Virus record (IMG/VR): IMGVR_UViG_3300006802_000143
Coordinates: 1 to 48,944 of that record
Length of the DNA: 48,944 nucleotides
Origin: a virus
Strand: one strand, 5' to 3'
The notes under the pieces are model-generated. The model had not been told where the DNA came from. It saw only the letters and a list, made by a program, of their open reading frames with translations, and ran no database searches. Below are positions 21,521 to 27,443 of the stretch, piece after piece. The translations under genes were made by a program, and so were the position numbers. The number at the start of each line of letters is the position of its first letter. Position 1 is the first letter of the stretch.

Positions 21521-22202
21521 AAACAACTTCATCAAGCTGGCGTCCATCAACGTCGGCGACCACATCGAGAAGAAGCAAAACCTGAGCTACCTGTCATGGG
21601 CCTGGGCCGTTGACCACCTGATGCGCCACGACCCCATGGCCAACTGGTCTTTCCACGAGCCCCAGATGTACGGCGAGACCATGATGGTTTCCTGTACCGT
21701 CACCGCCTTTGGCAAGCCCATCACCATGCACCTGCCGGTCATGGACCACCGCAACCAAGCCATCAAGAACCCTGACGCCTTTGCCGTCAACAAGAACATG
21801 ATGCGCTGCCTGGTCAAGGCCATCGCCTGCCACGGTCTGGGTCTGTACATCTACGCCGGGGAAGACCTGCCCGAGGGCGAGGAAGAGGAGCAGCCCAAGC
21901 CCAAAACGAATGGCAACGTTGCCAAAGCCGCCCCCAAGCCGCCCGCCAAGGTAGAGGGCAAGACCGGCCCATGGCAGATGGTTTTTACAACAGACGCAGA
22001 TGCAGACCTGCCGGCATGGATCGGGATTGTCATGGAGACCGCCCGGATGGCGCTTACCCAAGCAGCCACAGAGAAGGACATCATGGACATCTTCAAGGTC
22101 AACCGAGTCATCTTCGACCGCCTCAAGGCAGACGCCCCGGAAGACTACACCGCCCTGATGGCCGACTTCACCAAGCGCAAGAACGAACTGAAAGGAAACT
22201 GA
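21513..22202 (+). CDS. Sak-type single-strand annealing protein (DUF1071)
   Basis: 229 residues. The N-terminal 120 residues have LSYLSWAWAVDHLMRHDP, then GKPITMHLPVMDHRN and MRCLVKAIACHGLGLYIYAG, the diagnostic pattern of the DUF1071/Sak family, a Rad52-related recombinase that anneals single strands. An acidic, Pro/Lys-rich linker follows (with the 14-bp palindrome inside), then a helical C-terminal domain. The start overlaps the nuclease gene by 8 nt. It is likely to recombine phage genomes and explains the mosaic region downstream. Confidence 0.88.
   Translation: MSENNFIKLASINVGDHIEKKQNLSYLSWAWAVDHLMRHDPMANWSFHEPQMYGETMMVSCTVTAFGKPITMHLPVMDHRNQAIKNPDAFAVNKNMMRCLVKAIACHGLGLYIYAGEDLPEGEEEEQPKPKTNGNVAKAAPKPPAKVEGKTGPWQMVFTTDADADLPAWIGIVMETARMALTQAATEKDIMDIFKVNRVIFDRLKADAPEDYTALMADFTKRKNELKGN
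21911..21924. repeat. 14-bp palindrome TGGCAACGTTGCCA, copy 4
   Basis: Exact copy inside the linker of the annealing-protein gene, where it encodes GNVA. It sits in a low-complexity part of the protein, which tolerates insertions. Confidence 0.9.
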
Positions 22203-22203
22203 A

Positions 22204-22497
22204 ATGGCAACCAAGTACCCCAACAGCGGCAAGCTATCCGCCAACCGCTACAAAGACAACGAGAAGAAGCCAGACGTGGTCGGCGAGCTGGTCATGACCC
22301 GCCAAGCTTTGAAGGGTTTGCTCGAGGAGACAGACGAGGACGACATCACCATCAAGCTATCCGGCTGGAACATGGACGGGCAATACGGAGCATGGACCCG
22401 GCTGGCATGGAACAACTACAAGAAGCCCACGGATGGCAACGTTGCCAAACCCCAGCAGCAGGCGCTGCCAGCCGATGACGGCGACGTGCCCTTCTGA
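22204..22497 (+). CDS. SSB-tail protein next to the annealing protein
   Basis: 97 residues. Beta-rich core (VVGELVMTRQALKGLLEETD, then DITIKLSGWNMDGQYGAWTR) followed by a Gln/Pro linker and the tip LPADDGDVPF. Acidic residues closed by PF match the SSB C-terminal tail. The core is not a typical SSB OB fold but may be a short single-strand binder. It is adjacent to the annealing protein and nuclease, so a recombination role is probable. The palindrome copy 5 falls just before the tail. Confidence 0.7.
   Translation: MATKYPNSGKLSANRYKDNEKKPDVVGELVMTRQALKGLLEETDEDDITIKLSGWNMDGQYGAWTRLAWNNYKKPTDGNVAKPQQQALPADDGDVPF
22434..22447. repeat. 14-bp palindrome TGGCAACGTTGCCA, copy 5
   Basis: Exact copy in the linker of the SSB-tail gene, 510 bp from copy 4. 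It encodes DGNVAK, nearly the same peptide as copy 4 (NGNVAK). Confidence 0.9.
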
Positions 22498-22499
22498 TC

Positions 22500-22652
22500 A
22501 TGGCAGAAAGAGAGAAGCACTTACGTTACGCAGAGGCTTACTTTCTCATGGAGCAAGAAAGCTATCTGCTGCCGTTGGCCATGAGGGGCGGTGTCTTTGA
22601 GCGCCGCATGTGGCTAGAACTATTCAAATGGGCAGGATGGAGAGAGAAATGA
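22500..22652 (+). CDS. Small helical hypothetical protein
   Basis: 50 residues from ATG 22500, 2 nt after the SSB-tail gene and in ATGA overlap with the next. AEREKHLRYAEAYFLMEQES and RRMWLELFKWAGWREK are amphipathic and aromatic. Below the common size cut-off, but the coupled junctions support it. Confidence 0.55.
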   Translation: MAEREKHLRYAEAYFLMEQESYLLPLAMRGGVFERRMWLELFKWAGWREK

Positions 22653-23068
22653 GTCACCCACAATTCGAGGCCGTCAAGGTCGCACTAAAGCAGGACCGTA
22701 CTGGATACATCCTCACCCTGAACATCCATCCAGATGATCTGGACGAGCGTATCCTGCGCGACTTCGTCGGGGCCCGCTACCAAGTCGTCATGGTCCGGCT
22801 CAACGGGGACGAGGCACCCATGAACCGGGACAGGGACATCGGCATGGACCCGGTCAAGCTGGCCGGCATCCTGTGCAAGGACAAAGACTTCCAAGAGTAC
22901 CTGTTCCAGACAGGCCAGATCCTCGAGCCGGAAGAGCTGTCCACTGTTGGCTGGCTCAGGACCACGCTGGAGATTGAATCCCGCACAGAGCTGCGCAACG
23001 ACAAGATCAAGGCCCAGAAGTTATACGCAATCAATGAAGGATTCAAATCATGGAAGCACGCCGGTTGA
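22649..23068 (+). CDS. Conserved phage protein of unknown function
   Basis: 139 residues from ATG 22649 (ATGA). YILTLNIHPDDLDERILRDF followed by VGARYQVVMVRLN is a pattern I recognise from many phages of Gram-negative hosts, next to recombination genes, without known function. The C-terminal half is helical with a charged end. It overlaps the RHH gene by 19 nt. Confidence 0.7.
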   Translation: MSHPQFEAVKVALKQDRTGYILTLNIHPDDLDERILRDFVGARYQVVMVRLNGDEAPMNRDRDIGMDPVKLAGILCKDKDFQEYLFQTGQILEPEELSTVGWLRTTLEIESRTELRNDKIKAQKLYAINEGFKSWKHAG

Positions 23069-23367
23069 TTCCCTACTCCGTGCACCTGCCGGAGGATATC
23101 TACAAGAAGCTGAAGGCCGCGGCCGGGGAGAGAAAGGCGTCAGCCTTGGTACGGGATGCCATCTCCCTCATCCTAGACGGAGGAGACGCCTACACCAACG
23201 GATACAACAAGGGGCTGGCAGATGCAATGGACGTTATCAACAGCAACGAGACCACGCGCAGCCTGTCCATCAACGGGCAGAACCTTGGCCTTGCTCTGAC
23301 GTACAGCATCACCAAACTAACAATCAAGGAGAAAGCAAATGGCAAGAAAAAAGCCCGAGGGAATTGA
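23050..23367 (+). CDS. Ribbon-helix-helix regulator
   Basis: 105 residues. IPYSVHLPEDIYKKLKAAAG and ERKASALVRDAISLIL give the strand and two helices of a CopG/Arc-type RHH dimer. The C-terminal extension (about 50 residues) is mixed and ends basic. It overlaps both neighbours. RHH dimers bind short inverted repeats, so it is one candidate reader of the palindromes reported here. Confidence 0.7.
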   Translation: MEARRLIPYSVHLPEDIYKKLKAAAGERKASALVRDAISLILDGGDAYTNGYNKGLADAMDVINSNETTRSLSINGQNLGLALTYSITKLTIKEKANGKKKARGN

Positions 23368-23539
23368 GGCGCTCAAGCCCAAGCAGGATCCGATCTCCAT
23401 CCAAGAGATCACCATGCTGGACTGGTACGCGGCCTTTGCCCTGCTCGGGGCGTCACCCATGTCCACCCCGGAGGACACGGCACGGGCGGCATTTGACCAG
23501 GCCGAGGCCATGCTGCAGGAAAGGGGGGTACGGATGTGA
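23339..23539 (+). CDS. Small hypothetical protein
   Basis: 66 residues. Basic start (ARKKPEGIEALKPKQ), then MLDWYAAFALLGASP and EDTARAAFDQAEAMLQER. L-D-W-x-A-x-x-A-L is typical of a common short phage family placed in early operons. It overlaps the RHH gene by 29 nt and the next gene by ATGA-type junction. Confidence 0.6.
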   Translation: MARKKPEGIEALKPKQDPISIQEITMLDWYAAFALLGASPMSTPEDTARAAFDQAEAMLQERGVRM

Positions 23540-24069
23540 CCAAAGACGAAGCATTGAAGCTGGCGCTGGAGGCGCTGGAGTACATCGAACACAATTACAT
23601 GAGTCTGCCGAAATCGGGGGAGACAGCCATCACCGCCATCCGAGAAGCCTTGGCACAGCCAGAGCAGGAGCCGGTGGCGTGGTTTGAGCACAACCCTGAC
23701 TTGGATGCGTGGTTTCTGGCGTATAGCAAAAACCAGAATCCAGGCATCAAAAGCCGCCCGCTTGTGTTTGGCGACACCGCCCCACCACAGCGCAAGCCAG
23801 AGCAGAAGCCGGTGGCTCACACGCTGAATTGCGTATGTGGCGCTGTATGGGACATCAAATCTGATGGGAGCGAGGAAATGGCACATACACCTGACACCAC
23901 CCCACCACAGCGCAAGCCGCTGACGGATGAGGAGATTTGGGACGAAGTAAAAGCGGCTGACCTTGATTGGCAGACTGGATGGTCTTTGGATGAGGACGCA
24001 TCAAACCGCTACATCACATTTGCCCGAGCCATCGAAGCTGCACACGGCATCATAGGAGAACAGAAATGA
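23536..24069 (+). CDS. Mosaic cassette protein 1 (PEQEPVAW / QRKPLTDEEI / RAIEAAHG)
   Basis: 177 residues from GTG 23536. TKDEALKLALEALEYIEHN and AITAIREALAQPEQEPVAW form an N-terminal module common in phages of Betaproteobacteria. Then TPPQRKPLTDEEIW and FARAIEAAHGI, shared with three other genes in this block. A Pro-rich segment repeats PPQRKPEQKPVAH/PPQRKP internally. No catalytic motif is seen. The proteins look like adaptors put together from exchangeable modules. Confidence 0.65.
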   Translation: MTKDEALKLALEALEYIEHNYMSLPKSGETAITAIREALAQPEQEPVAWFEHNPDLDAWFLAYSKNQNPGIKSRPLVFGDTAPPQRKPEQKPVAHTLNCVCGAVWDIKSDGSEEMAHTPDTTPPQRKPLTDEEIWDEVKAADLDWQTGWSLDEDASNRYITFARAIEAAHGIIGEQK

Positions 24070-24365
24070 AAAGCACAGACATCATCAAAGCATCGACCAA
24101 CAGCCTGAACATTTACTCATTCACAGCAGAGGCACTTGAAAGACTGATTGAGGCCATAAAAACGGAGCAGTCTTGCAAGACTTGCGAAGCATTGGCGCGA
24201 ACCGTGATGCTTGACCAGACATCGCATGACGCACAGCGCAAGCCGCTGACGGATGCGGAGATCAGCAGAATCTGGATGCTGAACGGCGGGGGACTTGCTG
24301 CAAACCGCTATCACGACTTTGCCAGAGCCATCGAAGCCGCCCACGGCATCAAGGGGGACGCATGA
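24066..24365 (+). CDS. Mosaic cassette protein 2
   Basis: 99 residues in ATGA overlap. Unique helical N-terminus with CKTCEALARTV, then AQRKPLTDAEISRIW and FARAIEAAHGIKG, the same C-terminal module as cassette protein 1 with a different head. Function unknown. Confidence 0.65.
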   Translation: MKSTDIIKASTNSLNIYSFTAEALERLIEAIKTEQSCKTCEALARTVMLDQTSHDAQRKPLTDAEISRIWMLNGGGLAANRYHDFARAIEAAHGIKGDA

Positions 24366-24544
24366 GCGAAGTAATCGTTGATGGCGTGAGATGGTCGCCG
24401 TTCTTGGTCGAGTTCGACACGCAAGAAGGCACGTTCCAGTTTGAACTGTTCGCGCTCGACTGGGCGCACGCAATAGATCGGCTTGAAGAACTCAAAGCCA
24501 CGGCAAAGGTAATTGGCGAGAAGCCGCAAAGGATTGAAGCATGA
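24362..24544 (+). CDS. Small hypothetical protein
   Basis: 60 residues, SEVIVDGVRWSPFLVEFDTQ then FQFELFALDWAHAIDRLEEL. Two strands, a hairpin and a helix. It has no shared module and separates two cassette genes. ATGA overlaps on both sides. Confidence 0.6.
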   Translation: MSEVIVDGVRWSPFLVEFDTQEGTFQFELFALDWAHAIDRLEELKATAKVIGEKPQRIEA

Positions 24545-25047
24545 CAACCGAACAATATTCAATCGGCTATGACGAAGGCTATCAGGCCGGATGGAATGAA
24601 GCGATGGAAGCCAATCCAGCACAGCAGCAGGAGCCGGTGGCGTGTCCAAATGGCAAGCCGTGCAAGCACGGAGCATGGTGTACCGAAACTTATTGTCAAG
24701 AACACTGTGAGTTTCGTGCCCCACCAGCACAGCCAGAGCAGGAGCCGGTGGCGGTAATAGACAGCACAATTTCAGGCAACATTGATTGGCGTTGCGTAGT
24801 CTTTCCAAAAGATGGGACAAAACTCTACACCACCCCACCACAGTCAGAGCGTGTGATTGACAAATCTGCGGCGGTACGGATTGCTACGTCACTTGGATGG
24901 GAGCCTAAGCGCAAGCCACTGACGGATGAGGAGATTCAAAAGTGCTACGAAACAACTGGGCATTGTCAAACGCTACGACCACAAGACAGGTTTGCTGTGT
25001 TTGCGTTAGCCCGAGCCATCGAAGCCGCACACGGCATTAAGGAGTGA
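24541..25047 (+). CDS. Mosaic cassette protein 3
   Basis: 168 residues. The head (YSIGYDEGYQAGWNEAME) is a G-x-x-x-G-x-x-x-G-W helix also seen in 25051-25329 and 26455-26640. A cysteine-rich insert follows (CPNGKPCKHGAWC then YCQEHC), then PEQEPVAV, KRKPLTDEEIQKCY and LARAIEAAHGIKE. It combines nearly all modules of the block in one chain. A zinc site is likely; function unknown. Confidence 0.65.
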   Translation: MTTEQYSIGYDEGYQAGWNEAMEANPAQQQEPVACPNGKPCKHGAWCTETYCQEHCEFRAPPAQPEQEPVAVIDSTISGNIDWRCVVFPKDGTKLYTTPPQSERVIDKSAAVRIATSLGWEPKRKPLTDEEIQKCYETTGHCQTLRPQDRFAVFALARAIEAAHGIKE

Positions 25048-25053
25048 GAGATG
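25021..25053 (+). repeat. 33-bp exact direct repeat, copy A (partner 26871-26903)
   Basis: It spans the end of one cassette gene (EAAHGIKE and stop), GGAGTGAGAG ribosome site and the next ATG. It carries module end, stop and ribosome site as one unit, so recombination here swaps whole genes without breaking frames. Confidence 0.85.
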
Positions 25054-25329
25054 ACAGACGACAAACTTATTGAACTGGCCCGCAAAGCGGGCATAAACGC
25101 CGAAAGCGACACCTTGTGCCGCTACGAAGGTTGGGTTGGCCCATTAAAACAGTTTGCTGCTCTTGTGTTGGCCAACAACCCCCCGCAGTCTTTCATGTCG
25201 TGGCAGGAAGGGTATGAGGCAGGCAGGCTGGCAGAGCGCGAGCGCCTTCAGGCTTTCATGCGGCAGATGTTTGATGCGTATTCACTATCAAGCGATCCGG
25301 GCGGGCTAAAGAACAGGGGCAACAAATGA
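25051..25329 (+). CDS. Mosaic cassette protein 4
   Basis: 92 residues. DDKLIELARKAGINAESDTL and LKQFAALVLANN are a common phage head module; SWQEGYEAGRLAERERLQAF is the shared E-G-Y-x-A-G helix. The 33 bp before and into its start (25021-25053) are identical to 26871-26903, so the same upstream end is used twice. Confidence 0.6.
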   Translation: MTDDKLIELARKAGINAESDTLCRYEGWVGPLKQFAALVLANNPPQSFMSWQEGYEAGRLAERERLQAFMRQMFDAYSLSSDPGGLKNRGNK

Positions 25330-25520
25330 GTGTCCCCTACAACGACGACACCAGAGAGTCATACATTAAGCGCCATGAAGAGGGGCAGCTGTGGTTGGCC
25401 AAGCGCCACTGCGAGCTGGGTAACGAGTTGTCCATGTGGCAGGCACTGTTTACATGGGTTCAATGTGAAGAGATCTACGGCACACACTGGGACAAGATAA
25501 AGGAGAGGAACCATGGCTAA
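25326..25520 (+). CDS. Small hypothetical protein
   Basis: 64 residues in ATGA overlap. SVPYNDDTRESYIKRHEEGQ, then NELSMWQALFTWVQCEEIYG. Mostly helical and charged. It overlaps the following gene by 8 nt. Not recognised. Confidence 0.6.
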   Translation: MSVPYNDDTRESYIKRHEEGQLWLAKRHCELGNELSMWQALFTWVQCEEIYGTHWDKIKERNHG

Positions 25521-25815
25521 CAGACCTTTGACAAGAAAAGAATGGATGGCTTACTTGGAAAAAGCCTGTGATGAGTTTGATTGGGAAGGCGCAAACAAGC
25601 CCTGCTCCGACTGCGAGTACCACAAGAACCGCGCTGCCAGATGGCGAGCCGAAGCCTACAAGCAAGCAGGGCACGATGTGATCGAACTGCCGTGGGTTGG
25701 GCTGACGGCAGATGAATTGAACATGATTGGCGACAGTATGCGGACATGGAACAGCCATTCTTTGACGGATGTTTACGTTGCCATCGAAGCCAAACTCAAG
25801 GAGAAGAACACATGA
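25513..25815 (+). CDS. Mosaic cassette protein 5
   Basis: 100 residues. Head ANRPLTRKEWMAYLEKACDE with CSDC, then WVGLTADELNMI and a C-terminus VAIEAKLKEKNT. WVGLT and the AKLKEKNT end are shared with 26901-27152, and the last 30 bp (25786-25815) are identical to 27123-27152. Confidence 0.6.
   Translation: MANRPLTRKEWMAYLEKACDEFDWEGANKPCSDCEYHKNRAARWRAEAYKQAGHDVIELPWVGLTADELNMIGDSMRTWNSHSLTDVYVAIEAKLKEKNT
25786..25815 (+). repeat. 30-bp exact direct repeat, copy A (partner 27123-27152)
   Basis: It covers EAKLKEKNT, the stop codon and the overlapping start of the next gene (AAGGAGAAGAACACATGA). As with the 33-bp repeat, the unit contains the ribosome site and ATGA junction. Confidence 0.85.
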
Positions 25816-26123
25816 AATCGTTGAGCAAACTACATCAAGAGGCAATCATCAAAGCGCAGAACGAAACCGACCAGAACAAAGCGGCGGCACTGGCGATGAT
25901 TGAAACGCCCATCGAGATGATTAAAGCAATTATTCTCAAGCATGAGATAGCTGTCATTGAGGTGATGCGTGAACTGCACGAATCCCGCGAGGCGGCTGTT
26001 AGGGCAGAGCGAGAGGCTATTGCGCAGTCTCTGGACAAACAAGCAGACCTTGCCGCTGATGATATTGACAGACAGTGGGCGATGGAAATGGCGAAGGCAG
26101 TTAGATCAAGGAGCAACAAATGA
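25812..26123 (+). CDS. Hypothetical helical protein
   Basis: 103 residues from ATG 25812 (ATGA). Continuous charged helix (LSKLHQEAIIKAQNETDQNK, MRELHESREAAVRAEREAIA) suggesting a coiled coil. No shared cassette module. Function unknown. Confidence 0.6.
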   Translation: MKSLSKLHQEAIIKAQNETDQNKAAALAMIETPIEMIKAIILKHEIAVIEVMRELHESREAAVRAEREAIAQSLDKQADLAADDIDRQWAMEMAKAVRSRSNK

Positions 26124-26458
26124 GTGGAGATCACAACATGAATCAAGCAACCAGACAAATTAAACGAAACCTCGGCATTGGAGATGTTGGGCTACAAATT
26201 GAAGAAACGCAAGAATACAAAAGCCAGATTGAGCGCCAGTGCGAGGAGATGCAAGCCACAATTGACTTGTTGAAAGCAACAGTGGAAACGCTGTATATGC
26301 GCCTTAAACCTGTGATGGCAGACGCTCCTATGCGCTCTGCCACCAATGAGGTGTCACCAGTAGCGTCACCATTGGGCTTGTCAATCAATCAATACCGACA
26401 GCAGACATCCGCTGTGATTGACGAGCTTGTCCACATCATTGAAAGCCTTGAGATATGA
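26120..26458 (+). CDS. Hypothetical coiled-coil protein
   Basis: 112 residues. Residues about 25-65 are a coiled coil (EETQEYKSQIERQCEEMQAT). A Ser/Pro middle and a helical end follow (QYRQQTSAVIDELVHIIESL). Coupled by ATGA on both sides. Not recognised. Confidence 0.6.
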   Translation: MSGDHNMNQATRQIKRNLGIGDVGLQIEETQEYKSQIERQCEEMQATIDLLKATVETLYMRLKPVMADAPMRSATNEVSPVASPLGLSINQYRQQTSAVIDELVHIIESLEI

Positions 26459-26640
26459 ATCAAAAATCTGATTCGCCCGACTGGAATAGCTACAAGCAAG
26501 GATGGGATGACGGAGTGATGGCAGAGCGCCAGCGCATCGTCAACCTGCTGATGATCCAGCACGATGCGGCAAAGGGAGCGCACAACTATTGGCACGTTGC
26601 GGCAAATTTAATCAAAGCAGAATCAGGAGAAAACGTATGA
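26455..26640 (+). CDS. Small protein with the YKxGWDDG helix
   Basis: 61 residues. SDSPDWNSYKQGWDDGVMAE and RQRIVNLLMIQHDA form the same G-W/E-R-Q-R helix type as other cassette heads. ATGA overlap both sides. Confidence 0.6.
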   Translation: MNQKSDSPDWNSYKQGWDDGVMAERQRIVNLLMIQHDAAKGAHNYWHVAANLIKAESGENV

Positions 26641-26897
26641 GTAAAGACACAAGATGGGAACGAGGCATTGAAACATTCTCAGACGAGCAGTTGCTGTTTG
26701 AGTTGGTGCGCCGTAACGGTTTTCAACGAGCCGCAAAAAGGACAGAGTATTGCGGTGAAGGCTGGATGACCAGCACGGTTGGTATTGGCAAAGACCACAG
26801 CGTATCAATCACGATGGATGCAGATGACTTCAAAGAGCTTGCGGCACTTGCTGTTGTGGGGTTTAAAACCGAAGCCGCACACGGCATTAAGGAGTGA
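26637..26897 (+). CDS. Mosaic cassette protein 6
   Basis: 86 residues from ATG 26637 (ATGA). Unique head (DEQLLFELVRRNGFQRAAKR, strand HSVSITMDADDFKELAAL) joined to TEAAHGIKE, the truncated end module of cassette proteins 1-3. The module here is cut to about nine residues, as expected from recombination in the conserved DNA. Confidence 0.6.
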   Translation: MSKDTRWERGIETFSDEQLLFELVRRNGFQRAAKRTEYCGEGWMTSTVGIGKDHSVSITMDADDFKELAALAVVGFKTEAAHGIKE

Positions 26898-26903
26898 GAG
26901 ATG
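26871..26903 (+). repeat. 33-bp exact direct repeat, copy B
   Basis: Identical to 25021-25053, again linking EAAHGIKE, stop, ribosome site and ATG. Confidence 0.85.
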
Positions 26904-27152
26904 GACAAAGATGGATACAACGATACCCAAGAAGCGTACGAGCGCGGGTTCATTGACGGGATGCAGAAACAAATGCAGTCCAGCGTGGACAAGGCGGTCA
27001 ATGGCATGACGCGCACATGGGTTGGGCTGACAAAACAAGATGTGTACGACCTGTACAACAAGATGTTTGCTCAAGAAGGCAATAACATCGCCACAAGGTA
27101 TCAGGACTTTGCAAAATACCTTGAAGCCAAACTCAAGGAGAAGAACACATGA
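26901..27152 (+). CDS. Mosaic cassette protein 7
   Basis: 83 residues. EAYERGFIDGMQKQM is a Y-x-x-G-x-x-x-G helix, then TWVGLTKQDVYDLYNKMFAQ and FAKYLEAKLKEKNT. It shares WVGLT and the C-terminus with cassette protein 5 but not the head. Confidence 0.6.
   Translation: MDKDGYNDTQEAYERGFIDGMQKQMQSSVDKAVNGMTRTWVGLTKQDVYDLYNKMFAQEGNNIATRYQDFAKYLEAKLKEKNT
27123..27152 (+). repeat. 30-bp exact direct repeat, copy B
   Basis: Identical to 25786-25815; it carries EAKLKEKNT, stop and the ATGA junction with the Ref-like gene. Confidence 0.85.
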
Positions 27153-27442
27153 GCCATATCAAACGCCACATGAACGACGTGGCGGATCTTGGCTGCATCC
27201 TATGCCGGCACCTTGGATATGGCCAGACACCTGCCATCCTGCACCACCCCCGCGGGGCAGCAGGCGGCGCTCAGAAGGCGTCAGACTGGCTGGTCATACC
27301 CCTATGCCCAACCCACCACGTAGACCCCAAACAGGGCTATCATGGGCTGGGCGACGGCGGCTTCTTCACCAGATACAAGCTGACAGAGTGGGATCTCCTG
27401 GCCATGACCATCGAGGCTCTGGCCAAGGAGCGCAACCCGTAG
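27149..27442 (+). CDS. Ref-like HNH nuclease
   Basis: 97 residues. CILCRHLGYGQTPAILHHPR gives the C-x2-C and His-His of the fold; then WLVIPLCPTHH with a later H-x-GLG. This is the pattern of the phage P1 Ref family, RecA-dependent nucleases that cut at a displaced strand. It is the last gene of the rightward operon and converges with the 2029-residue late gene (1-nt gap). With the upstream nuclease and annealing protein it completes a recombination set. Confidence 0.8.
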   Translation: MSHIKRHMNDVADLGCILCRHLGYGQTPAILHHPRGAAGGAQKASDWLVIPLCPTHHVDPKQGYHGLGDGGFFTRYKLTEWDLLAMTIEALAKERNP

Positions 27443-27443
27443 G

